Below are positions 34,522 through 42,599 of a DNA stretch of 64,000 nucleotides, in pieces. The position numbers and the translations under genes are program-made. How positions within the stretch are numbered: the stretch's first letter is position 1; the number at the start of each line of letters is the position of its first letter. Below the pieces are notes generated by a model, which was given only the letters and a program-made list of their open reading frames with translations, did no database searches and was not told the DNA's origin. This DNA is from an uncultured Lachnospiraceae bacterium (GTDB taxonomy: Bacteria > Bacillota > Clostridia > Lachnospirales > Lachnospiraceae), in the NCBI GenBank assembly GCA_947630925.1, contig CANRJM010000001.1:124001-188000 (forward strand), in the 5' to 3' direction.

Positions 34522-35523
34522 TTGTTCCAAATTGAAAAAATAGCGGAAATTGTCGGGGAAGACAATATAAAAGAAGAGGAACCGCTGGCAAAGCATACTA
34601 CCTTTCGTATCGGCGGAAATGCAAGATATTTTGTTACTCCGGAGACAGCAGAGCAGCTTGTGGAAGTTTTTCGGTACATACGGAAAGAAGGATATCCGTA
34701 TTTTTTGATAGGAAATGGAAGTAATCTTTTGGCGCGTGATTCCGGATATGACGGGATTATTATTTCTATGCATAAAGCGGGGCAGGAGCGGGAAAATACG
34801 AAAGAGGGAATCCCGCTTAACCTGCTTTGGGAATTGCCGCCGGATGATGCCGGAAGACAGAGGCTTCATGCGTGGATTCCGGATCTTTTGGAGTATCGGG
34901 AGCAGACGCTTGTTGTTGGCGGAAGCGGTCTTATGCTGTCTGCCATGGCGAATACGATTGGCCGGCACGGACTGGAGGGCTTTGAATTTGCAAGCGGCAT
35001 TCCGGGTACTCTGGGCGGCGCCATTGCAATGAATGCCGGAGCCTACGGCGGGGAAATTAAGGATTGCATTCTTGGTGCAATGACATTGCTGCCTGACGGC
35101 ACGAAGCGTTTTTATCTCACAGAGGAGTTAGAATTTGGATATCGTACCAGTCGGATTCAGCGGGAAAATCTAGTGGTACTCTGGGCGGTGTTTGCTTTTT
35201 CAGCAGGAGATCCCGGACGGATTGAAGCGGTTATGCAGGAGTTAAACCGGAAAAGACAGGAAAAGCAGCCGCTTCAGTATGGGAGTGCAGGAAGTACCTT
35301 TAAACGGCCGGAAGGGATGTTTGCGGGCAAGCTGATAGAAGACTCCGGGTTGCGGGGATATCGTGTCGGGGATATTATGGTATCAGAAAAACATTGTGGA
35401 TTTGTGGTCAACGTAGGGAACGGAACCTATGAGGAAGTAAGACAGGTCATAGAGCATATCAGGGAGACGGTACGGGAAAAATTTGGAGTCTGGCTGGAGC
35501 TGGAGATAAAAGTGATTGAATAG
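34522..35523 (+). CDS. murB: UDP-N-acetylenolpyruvoylglucosamine reductase with extra insert
   Basis: Reduces the enolpyruvyl group to make UDP-MurNAc in peptidoglycan synthesis, using FAD and NADPH. The 333 residues show HTTFRIGGNARYFVTP, GNGSNLLARDSGYDGIII, FEFASGIPGTLGGAIAMNAGAYGGE, and the catalytic YGSAGSTFKRPEG. Compared with usual clostridial MurB (about 300), there is an additional segment at about residues 86-125 (charged, with a Pro-Pro-Asp-Asp turn) where the family normally has a short loop. The start is TTG at 34522 after AAGGGGG. It is cotranscribed with glcK and rapZ. Confidence 0.93.
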   Translation: MFQIEKIAEIVGEDNIKEEEPLAKHTTFRIGGNARYFVTPETAEQLVEVFRYIRKEGYPYFLIGNGSNLLARDSGYDGIIISMHKAGQERENTKEGIPLNLLWELPPDDAGRQRLHAWIPDLLEYREQTLVVGGSGLMLSAMANTIGRHGLEGFEFASGIPGTLGGAIAMNAGAYGGEIKDCILGAMTLLPDGTKRFYLTEELEFGYRTSRIQRENLVVLWAVFAFSAGDPGRIEAVMQELNRKRQEKQPLQYGSAGSTFKRPEGMFAGKLIEDSGLRGYRVGDIMVSEKHCGFVVNVGNGTYEEVRQVIEHIRETVREKFGVWLELEIKVIE

Positions 35524-35536
35524 AAGGGCGGTATTT

Positions 35537-36418
35537 ATGATTCGTTTTGTCATTGTTACGGGAATGTCGGGAGCAGGCAGGGGTTCTGTATTAAGGATGT
35601 TAGAGGATATGGGATATTTTTGTGTTGACAACTTGCCGGTACGCCTGATTCCAAAGCTTACCAAGGCATTTCTGGAAGAGAGGAATTCCATTGATCGCGT
35701 GGCGCTTGGGATTGATATCCGAAATCAGCAGGGATTGTCGGAACTGGGAGATATCGTTGACGGGATGAAAGAGAATGGCTATCACTATGAAATCCTTTTT
35801 TTAGAGGCGGACAGCGCAGTTCTGATTAAACGTTATAAGGAAACGAGACGAAACCATCCGCTCGCCTTGCAGGGCAGAGTGGATAAGGCGATTGAAGCCG
35901 AGAGGAGAGAGCTGGCGGCGATTAAGAAAAAAGCAGATTATATTTTGGATACCAGCCATATGCTGATTCGCGATTTGAAGCAGGAAATTGATAAAATCTT
36001 CTTAGATACGGATGAGTATGAAAATTTTTTTGTTACGCTTTTAACCTTTGGATTCAAGTATGGCATACCGGAAGATTCCGATTTGGTCTTCGATGTTCGT
36101 TTCCTGCCAAATCCGTATTATATACCGGAACTAAAAAATCTGACAGGAAATGACAGAGAGGTATATGAATATGTCATGACGACAAAGCAGGCGACGGTTT
36201 TTCTGGAACAATTGTATGAAATGGTAAAGTTTTTAATCCCGAACTATATAATAGAAGGAAAGAACCAGATGGTCATCAGCATAGGATGTACCGGTGGGAA
36301 ACATCGTTCCGTTTCGCTGGCTAATGCATTGTTTGAAAGAATGAAAGCGCTTCCCTACGGTTTAAAAGTAGAACATCGGGATATAAAAAAGGATATCGTT
36401 CGTAAAGGAGGAGTCTGA
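35537..36418 (+). CDS. rapZ: RapZ/YvcJ family nucleotide-binding protein with altered Walker A
   Basis: RapZ proteins bind nucleotides; in E. coli RapZ adapts small RNA GlmZ to RNase E, and in Bacillus YvcJ affects competence. The 293 residues keep the family frame: LEDMGYFCVDNLP (about 22-34), FLEADSAVLIKRYKETRR, HPL, and the C-terminal SIGCTGGKHRSVSLANAL. The Walker A loop, normally GMSGAGKS, reads GMSGAGRGS (9-17), losing the lysine and the following Ser/Thr without any indel. An in-frame TTG at 35516 lies inside murB; AAGGGCGG supports the ATG at 35537. The stop overlaps the whiA start (TGATG). Confidence 0.94.
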   Translation: MIRFVIVTGMSGAGRGSVLRMLEDMGYFCVDNLPVRLIPKLTKAFLEERNSIDRVALGIDIRNQQGLSELGDIVDGMKENGYHYEILFLEADSAVLIKRYKETRRNHPLALQGRVDKAIEAERRELAAIKKKADYILDTSHMLIRDLKQEIDKIFLDTDEYENFFVTLLTFGFKYGIPEDSDLVFDVRFLPNPYYIPELKNLTGNDREVYEYVMTTKQATVFLEQLYEMVKFLIPNYIIEGKNQMVISIGCTGGKHRSVSLANALFERMKALPYGLKVEHRDIKKDIVRKGGV

Positions 36419-37398
36419 TGTCGTTTTCGAGAAAGGTCAAAGAAGAGTTAGTGCATCAGGCGGGTAAAGGCAGACATTGCGGCATTGCAGAATTTGCGGC
36501 AATTTTTTCTCTGTGTGGGAGAGTAAAACAGAAGAAAAGAGGAGACGTATATATCCGGATAGACACAGAAAACTTGACAGTTGCACAAAAATCTTATATC
36601 TTATTAAAGAAAACATTTCAAGTGCAGGCAGAAAGCATTGTCCGAAGTCACAATAGCAAAGGCACCAACATAAGCTATTCTCTGATTGTTCAGAAGGAGA
36701 GCGACGTGATTTTGGTTTTGAAGGCGGTAAAGATGGTTGATGAACGTGGGAATTTATGGGGAGATTCCCAGAGGGTTTGTCAACGTCTGGTGCAGAATAC
36801 CTGTTGTAAGAGGGCATATCTGCGTGGGATTTTTTTGGCCGCCGGTTCGGTTACTAACCCGGAAAAGGCGTACCATCTGGAAATTGCGGTACTGTCCATT
36901 CACTATGCCAGACAGTTGCAGGAGTTGATTGCCGGTTTTGCAATAGATGCGAAGATGGTAAAACGTAAAAAATATCAGGTGCTCTATGTGAAAGAAGGTT
37001 CACAGATCGTTGATTTTTTGAATGTCATTGGAGCGCATCTGGCATTGATGGAACTTGAAAATGTGCGTATTTTAAAAGAAGTACGGAATTCTGTCAACCG
37101 TCAGGTTAATTGCGAGACGGCAAATATCCATAAGACGGTCACGGCAGCAGCAAAACAAATGGAAGACATCATGTATCTACAGAATAATATGGGGTTTAGC
37201 CAGTTGACAGACAGTTTGCGTGAAATGGCGGAGCTGCGTCTGGAGTATCCGGACAGTTCGCTGCAGGAATTAGGGGAAATGTTGTCAGTTCCCATTAGTA
37301 AATCCGGCGTAAACCATCGTCTGCGAAAGATTAGTAAACTTGCAGAACAATTAAGGGAGAGAAAGGGGGATCAACCCTTTCAAAAGGAGGATTTTTAG
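36418..37398 (+). CDS. whiA: DNA-binding protein WhiA
   Basis: A regulator that joins a LAGLIDADG homing-endonuclease-like fold to a C-terminal helix-turn-helix; in Gram-positives it links to cell division and sporulation. The 326 residues begin MSFSRKVKEELVHQ, contain RAYLRGIFLAAGSVTNPEKAYHLE (about 137-160) and end with the helix-turn-helix MAELRLEYPDSSLQELGEML...SKSGVNHRLRKI. AAAGGAGGAG precedes the ATG, which overlaps the rapZ stop by one base. The order rapZ-whiA-crh matches Bacillus, except that yvcK (glmR) is absent between rapZ and whiA. Confidence 0.96.
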   Translation: MSFSRKVKEELVHQAGKGRHCGIAEFAAIFSLCGRVKQKKRGDVYIRIDTENLTVAQKSYILLKKTFQVQAESIVRSHNSKGTNISYSLIVQKESDVILVLKAVKMVDERGNLWGDSQRVCQRLVQNTCCKRAYLRGIFLAAGSVTNPEKAYHLEIAVLSIHYARQLQELIAGFAIDAKMVKRKKYQVLYVKEGSQIVDFLNVIGAHLALMELENVRILKEVRNSVNRQVNCETANIHKTVTAAAKQMEDIMYLQNNMGFSQLTDSLREMAELRLEYPDSSLQELGEMLSVPISKSGVNHRLRKISKLAEQLRERKGDQPFQKEDF

Positions 37399-37399
37399 C

Positions 37400-37660
37400 A
37401 TGATTACAAAAAAAATCAAAATTCAGATCCAGAATGGATTAGAGGCTAGACCGGTGGCAGTCCTTGTTCAGGTTGCGAGCCAGTTTGACAGTAATATTTA
37501 TGTAGAGTGTGGTGATAAGAAAGTAAACGCCAAGAGCATTATGGGAATGATGGCGCTTGGTCTGGATGCAGGAGAAGAAGTTGTCGTATCTGCAGAAGGG
37601 GAAGATGAATCCAGCGCCATGGCAGATATTGAAAAGTTCTTAAGTGCTGCAAACGCATAG
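37400..37660 (+). CDS. crh: HPr-like protein (Crh type) with Glu at the histidine position
   Basis: An 86-residue HPr-fold protein. HPr transfers phosphate through His15; here the motif reads NGLEARPVA, so position 15 is Glu and sugar phosphotransfer is impossible. Ser46 is kept in NAKSIMGMM, the target of HPr kinase, so the protein can still act in catabolite control as Bacillus Crh does (which has Gln15). It follows whiA by one base, the same order as in Bacillus. AAAGGAGG precedes the ATG. A terminator lies 13 bp downstream. Confidence 0.9.
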   Translation: MITKKIKIQIQNGLEARPVAVLVQVASQFDSNIYVECGDKKVNAKSIMGMMALGLDAGEEVVVSAEGEDESSAMADIEKFLSAANA

Positions 37661-37673
37661 AGAATGGAAAGAG

Positions 37674-37704
37674 AAGCCATGTGAGAAATCACATGGCTTT
37701 TTAT
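37674..37704 (+). terminator. Rho-independent terminator after crh
   Basis: An 11-bp perfect stem AAGCCATGTGA (37674-37684) / TCACATGGCTT (37689-37699) with a GAAA tetraloop and T tail. It lies only 18 bp before the dnaE start, and no clear dnaE promoter is visible in between. Confidence 0.88.
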
Positions 37705-37721
37705 GATATAGGAGGAAGCAT

Positions 37722-40700
37722 ATGAGTTTTACTCATTTACATGTACATACAGAATATTCTCTGTTGGATGGTTCCTGTAAAATAAAAGAACTGGTCGGCC
37801 GTGCAAAGGCATTGGGGATGAAGAATCTGGCAATCACAGATCATGGGAACATGTATGGTGTGATTGATTTTTACCGCGCGGCAAAAGAGGCAGGTATCAA
37901 TCCGGTCATTGGATGTGAAGTGTACGTAACTTCCGGTTCCCGTTTTGACCGGGAGGTGTCCAGAGGGGAAGAGCGCTATAACCATATGGTTCTTCTGGCA
38001 GAGAATAATCAGGGATACGCCAATCTAATGAAAATTGTTTCCATCGGATATACGGAGGGATTTTATTATAAGCCAAGGGTTGATTATGAGGTTCTGGAAC
38101 AATACCATGAAGGGCTAATTGCGTTAAGCGCCTGTCTTGCGGGTGTGATTCCTTCCCTGTTACAGCGCGGTCTGTATGACCAGGCAAAAGAAGAAGCATG
38201 TAAACTGTCCGCCATGTTTGGGAAAGACCATTTTTATCTGGAATTGCAGGATCACGGGATTCCCGAACAGCAAACGGTCAACCAGGGGCTTCTGCGTATC
38301 AGCCGGGAGACCGATTTATCTCTGGTTGCAACCAATGATGTTCATTATATTCTGGACAGCGATGCAGAGGCGCATGACATTCTGCTCTGTATTCAGACAA
38401 AGAAACTGGTTACGGACGAGGACAGGATGCGCTATGAGGGAGGACAATATTACCTCAAATCCGAGGCAGAAATGAAAAAATTGTTTCCTTATGCGCCGGA
38501 AGCAGTGGAAAATACGGAAAAAGTAGCGCAGCGATGTCATGTCGAGATAACGTTCGGCGAATATAAACTGCCTCATTTTGATGTGCCAAAAGGATATACG
38601 GCATGGGAATATCTAAACATGCTGTGTCGTGAGGGCTTAAAAAAACGCTATGGGGAAGAGGCGGAGCTTCATGAGGACAGAATGGGACAGGAGTTGGAAA
38701 TCATCCATACAATGGGATTTGTAGACTATTTTTTGATTGTATGGGATTTTATCCGTTTTGCAAAAGAAAAAGGAATCAGTGTGGGACCGGGACGCGGGTC
38801 GGCTGCCGGAAGTATTGTAGCATATGCGCTTGGTATTACGAATATCGATCCGATTCGTTACAGCTTGCTCTTTGAGCGTTTTTTAAATCCGGAACGCGTT
38901 ACCATGCCCGATATTGATATTGACTTTTGTTATGAACGCAGACCGGAAGTCATTGATTATGTTGTTCAGAAATATGGAAAAGACCATGTGGTACAGATTG
39001 TAACGTTTGGAACGCTTGCTGCGCGTGGCGTTATCCGTGACGTAGGCCGCGTGCTGAATCTGCCATATAGCTATGTCGACGCAATAGCCAAGGCCATTCC
39101 CATGGAGCTTGGTATTACGATTGAAAAAGCGCTGAAAGAAAATCCTGAGTTAAAGGCAGTTTATGATACGGATGAACAGGCGAAAAATTTAATTGATATG
39201 TCAAAACGCCTGGAAGGGCTGCCGCGCCATACTTCGATGCATGCGGCGGGAGTCCTGATCAGCCCGAGGCCTGTTGATGAATATGTTCCGCTATCGAAGG
39301 CGGCTGACGGAACGATTACGACACAATATACCATGACAACATTAGAAGAGCTTGGGCTCTTGAAAATGGATTTTCTGGGACTTCGTACCCTGACGGTTAT
39401 TCAGGATGCCGCCCGGCTGGCAGGCCTTGAGGACAACGATATGATGGACATTGATTTTAATGATAAGAATGTCTATGAAATGATTGGAAGCGGAAAAACA
39501 GAGGGCGTGTTTCAGTTGGAAAGCGCCGGCATGAAACAGTTTATGATGGAGTTAAAACCACAGAATATGGAAGATATCATTGCCGGCATTTCATTATACC
39601 GTCCCGGACCGATGGATTATATTCCACAATACATTAAAGGAAAAAATAACAGGGAAAGTGTAACGTATGCCTGTCCGCAGCTAGAACCGATCTTAGAGCC
39701 GACCTATGGATGCATTGTCTATCAGGAGCAGGTTATGCAGATTGTGCGGGCGTTAGCAGGATACAGTTTTGGACGAAGCGATTTGGTAAGAAGAGCCATG
39801 TCAAAGAAAAAAGCGTCCGTAATGGCAGCAGAGCGGAAAAATTTTGTGTATGGCAATGAAAAAGAAGGCGTGAAAGGGTGTATTGCAAATGGCGTATCCG
39901 AAGAGGTTGCCAATCAAATTTATGACGATATGACGGAATTTGCAAAATATGCATTTAATAAATCCCATGCGGCTGCATATGCTGTGGTATCTTATCAGAC
40001 GGCGTATTTAAAATATTATTATCCGGTAGAGTTTATGGCTGCATTGATGACGTCGGTCAAAGATAATACGAATAAAGTGCTTGAGTATGCCATGAGCTGC
40101 CGCCGGATGGATATTGAGATTTCTGGGCCGGATGTAAATGAAGGGTTTTCACAGTTTTCGGTATCCGATGGTAAAATCCGATTTGGAATGTCCGCCATTA
40201 AAGGAATTGGAGAAGGGGTAATCGAAGCGATTGTAGCAGAGCGTGAGAAGAACGGCAGGTTTGTCTCCATGGAGGATTTTATGCTCCGTCTTTCTTCTAA
40301 AGAAGTAAACCGCCATACAATAGAAAATTTTATCAAATCAGGTGCGTTTGACTGTCTGGAGGGGACGCGGAAGCAGAAAATGTTAGTATATGAGTCTTTA
40401 TTGGAGAGCGTCAATCGTGAAAAGAAAGATAATCTGGCGGGGCAATTATCCCTTTTTGACATGGGAGACGAGGAACTGGACCATGCAGACCGGATTACTT
40501 ATCCGGATGTGGGTGAATACGACAGGGAAGAATTTTTAAATTTTGAAAAAGAAGTTTTAGGCATCTATATCAGCGGTCATCCCCTGGAAGAATATATCGG
40601 TCTGATGGAAAAGAACTGTACCCGTACTTCGCAGGATTTTTTGGCAGATGCAGACAGCGAAGGAATGGGTATGGCAAATGTAGAAGATGGAGAAACTGTA

Positions 40701-41189
40701 ATTATCGGCGGGCTCTTAACCGGTAAAACGATTAAAACAACCAGAAATAACAGTCTGATGGCATTCCTTACGATGGAAGATTTATATGGGACGGTAGAAG
40801 TGATTGTCTTTCCCGGGGATTACGAGAAGTATAAAAGTATTTTAAATGAAGACAGCAAAATTTTTGTGAAGGGCAGAGCCACAGTGGAGGAAGACCGGGG
40901 CGGCAAATTAATCTGCAGGGAGATCATCCCATTTGACAAAGTTCCCTGTGAATTATGGATTCGCTTCCCTGATATTGCTTCTTTCCAACAGGAAGAAAAG
41001 AATCTGTATCAGAAACTTTCCACGTATGACGGACAGGATCCAATTTATATTTACGCCGTAAAAGAAAAGCAGGTAAAACGGCTTTCGCAGAGCAGAAAGG
41101 TAGACGCCAGAAAAGTGATGGAGCAGGGGATTTTATCCTATCTGGGAGAAGGTTCAGCAGCAATTCGTGAAAAGAGTATTGAAAAATAA
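37722..41189 (+). CDS. dnaE: DNA polymerase III alpha subunit DnaE
   Basis: Replicative DNA polymerase of the C family. The 1155 residues include the N-terminal PHP domain (FTHLHVHTEYSLLDGSCKI, ITDHGNMYGVIDF), the palm with GPGRGSAAGSIVAYALGIT and PDIDIDFCYERR (the aspartates bind metal), ROGP-type SLYRPGPMDYIP, helix-hairpin-helix, and an OB domain (about 985-1070, VIIGGLLTGKTIKTTRNNSL). It lacks a DnaQ-like exonuclease insert, so it is DnaE and not PolC. AGGAGG precedes the ATG. It may be fed by readthrough from crh, and pfkA follows as in Bacillus. Confidence 0.97.
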   Translation: MSFTHLHVHTEYSLLDGSCKIKELVGRAKALGMKNLAITDHGNMYGVIDFYRAAKEAGINPVIGCEVYVTSGSRFDREVSRGEERYNHMVLLAENNQGYANLMKIVSIGYTEGFYYKPRVDYEVLEQYHEGLIALSACLAGVIPSLLQRGLYDQAKEEACKLSAMFGKDHFYLELQDHGIPEQQTVNQGLLRISRETDLSLVATNDVHYILDSDAEAHDILLCIQTKKLVTDEDRMRYEGGQYYLKSEAEMKKLFPYAPEAVENTEKVAQRCHVEITFGEYKLPHFDVPKGYTAWEYLNMLCREGLKKRYGEEAELHEDRMGQELEIIHTMGFVDYFLIVWDFIRFAKEKGISVGPGRGSAAGSIVAYALGITNIDPIRYSLLFERFLNPERVTMPDIDIDFCYERRPEVIDYVVQKYGKDHVVQIVTFGTLAARGVIRDVGRVLNLPYSYVDAIAKAIPMELGITIEKALKENPELKAVYDTDEQAKNLIDMSKRLEGLPRHTSMHAAGVLISPRPVDEYVPLSKAADGTITTQYTMTTLEELGLLKMDFLGLRTLTVIQDAARLAGLEDNDMMDIDFNDKNVYEMIGSGKTEGVFQLESAGMKQFMMELKPQNMEDIIAGISLYRPGPMDYIPQYIKGKNNRESVTYACPQLEPILEPTYGCIVYQEQVMQIVRALAGYSFGRSDLVRRAMSKKKASVMAAERKNFVYGNEKEGVKGCIANGVSEEVANQIYDDMTEFAKYAFNKSHAAAYAVVSYQTAYLKYYYPVEFMAALMTSVKDNTNKVLEYAMSCRRMDIEISGPDVNEGFSQFSVSDGKIRFGMSAIKGIGEGVIEAIVAEREKNGRFVSMEDFMLRLSSKEVNRHTIENFIKSGAFDCLEGTRKQKMLVYESLLESVNREKKDNLAGQLSLFDMGDEELDHADRITYPDVGEYDREEFLNFEKEVLGIYISGHPLEEYIGLMEKNCTRTSQDFLADADSEGMGMANVEDGETVIIGGLLTGKTIKTTRNNSLMAFLTMEDLYGTVEVIVFPGDYEKYKSILNEDSKIFVKGRATVEEDRGGKLICREIIPFDKVPCELWIRFPDIASFQQEEKNLYQKLSTYDGQDPIYIYAVKEKQVKRLSQSRKVDARKVMEQGILSYLGEGSAAIREKSIEK

Positions 41190-41226
41190 TACGATTTAGC
41201 GTAAAATTTAATTTGATATCGTTAAG

Positions 41227-41254
41227 TTTACCAGATTTGCATCATAAATATACA
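41227..41254 (+). promoter_or_regulatory. Possible promoter of pfkA
   Basis: TTTACC (41227-41232), 16 bp, TATACA (41249-41254), 42 bp upstream of the pfkA ATG. Only moderately close to consensus. Confidence 0.4.
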
Positions 41255-41296
41255 AAGGAATCTGATAGGTACTATCAGACAGTAGGAGGAGAATGT

Positions 41297-42274
41297 ATGA
41301 GTAAGGATGTCAAGACAATTGGCGTATTAACAAGTGGCGGAGATGCTCCCGGAATGAATGCTGCCATCCGGGCGGTTGTCCGTACCGGTATTTCTAACGG
41401 GTTGAAAGTAAAGGGGATTCGCAGAGGATATGCAGGGCTGTTGGAGGAAGATATTATAGATATGACAACTCTTACAGTTTCAGACATTATCCAGACCGGC
41501 GGTACGATTCTTTATACGGCTCGTTGCCTGGAATTTAAAAAAAAGGAATATCAGCAGAAGGGCGCGGATATCTGTAGGAAACATGGGATTGACGGAGTTG
41601 TAGTGATTGGCGGCGACGGTTCTTTTAATGGAGCGAGCAGGCTTGCCGAGAATGGTATTAATACCATTGGCGTGCCGGGTACCATTGATTTGGATATTGC
41701 CTGTACAGAATATACCATTGGTTTTGATACGGCAATCAATACTGCGATGGAGGCAATAGACAAATTAAGGGACACCTCGGAGTCTCATGAGCGCTGCAGT
41801 ATTGTTGAAGTTATGGGACGTACTGCAGGGCATATTGCCCTTTGGACGGGGATTGCCAGCGGTGCGGAATATATTCTGACAACAGAACAATATCATGGGG
41901 ATATTCAGCGTATCATTAATAAGATTCAGGATCGCCGTCGTATTGGCAAGAAGAATCATATTATAGTAAACGCAGAAGGGATTGGAAATTCAGCGGAGAT
42001 GGCAAAGCTGATTGAGATTGCAACCGGCGTTGAGACACGTGCAACTGTTTTGGGACATATCCAGCGTGGCGGCAATCCAACTTGCCGGGACCGTGTATTT
42101 GCTTCAGCCATGGGGGCAAAAGCCGTAGAGCTGCTTTGCGAGGGCAAGTCAAACCGCGTCGTAGGCTATAGAGACGGCGAGTTTGTAGATTATGACATTC
42201 AAGAGGCGCTTGCCATGGAAAAAGGATTAGATCCGTATTTGTTCCATATAACCAAGAAGCTTACAACGAGATAG
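41297..42274 (+). CDS. pfkA: ATP-dependent 6-phosphofructokinase
   Basis: Commits fructose 6-phosphate to glycolysis. At 325 residues it fits bacterial PfkA (about 320). Motifs are GVLTSGGDAPGMNAAIRAVV, the ATP loop GGDGS (105-109) and catalytic PGTIDLDI (127-134), with Asp131 as base. Gly108 and Gly128 are the ATP-type residues. Leu132 replaces the near-universal Asn of TIDND. The effector/substrate motifs EVMGRTAGHIALWTG and LGHIQRGGNPTCRDR are intact. TAGGAGGAG precedes the ATG; in-frame upstream codons are disregarded. It lies 107 bp after dnaE. Confidence 0.95.
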   Translation: MSKDVKTIGVLTSGGDAPGMNAAIRAVVRTGISNGLKVKGIRRGYAGLLEEDIIDMTTLTVSDIIQTGGTILYTARCLEFKKKEYQQKGADICRKHGIDGVVVIGGDGSFNGASRLAENGINTIGVPGTIDLDIACTEYTIGFDTAINTAMEAIDKLRDTSESHERCSIVEVMGRTAGHIALWTGIASGAEYILTTEQYHGDIQRIINKIQDRRRIGKKNHIIVNAEGIGNSAEMAKLIEIATGVETRATVLGHIQRGGNPTCRDRVFASAMGAKAVELLCEGKSNRVVGYRDGEFVDYDIQEALAMEKGLDPYLFHITKKLTTR

Positions 42275-42304
42275 GGTAATAAGAAATCAGAATGGAGGGT
42301 AAAG

Positions 42305-42544
42305 ATGAAAAAATTTATAAAATTTTTATTAGGAATAGGAGCTATCGTCGGCGGTGTTATGGGAATCCTGTATTATTTCGACAGACGGAAGAAGGATGAA
42401 TTTGATGACTTTGATGATGATGAGTTTGACGATATTTTCAAAGAGGACGACAGAGATTATGTGACTTTGGACTTTGATGAAAAGGAAGAAGAGAATACCG
42501 AGAAGAAAACTTCGGATTCCAATAAGAAAAATAAGGAAAAATAA
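42305..42544 (+). CDS. Small membrane protein with acidic tail, unknown function
   Basis: A 79-residue protein with one N-terminal hydrophobic helix (about 6-25, IKFLLGIGAIVGGVMGILYY), then a highly acidic segment rich in Asp-Asp-Phe units (about 30-60) and a Lys/Glu end. AATGGAGG precedes the ATG, and the gene lies 30 bp after pfkA, so cotranscription is likely. The pattern suggests a membrane-tethered cytoplasmic acidic tail. No family with known function is recognised. Confidence 0.8.
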   Translation: MKKFIKFLLGIGAIVGGVMGILYYFDRRKKDEFDDFDDDEFDDIFKEDDRDYVTLDFDEKEEENTEKKTSDSNKKNKEK

Positions 42545-42548
42545 AAGC

Positions 42549-42592
42549 AAAAGCCCCCGGAAGTATGTTAAGATGCTTCCAGGGGGCTTTTT
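42549..42592 (+). terminator. Bidirectional terminator between the small acidic protein and parC
   Basis: AAGCCCCCGGAAG (42551-42563) pairs with CTTCCAGGGGGCTT (42576-42589) with one bulged base. T-runs on both strands allow it to stop the convergent transcripts. Confidence 0.88.
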
Positions 42593-42599
42593 GTTGGAT

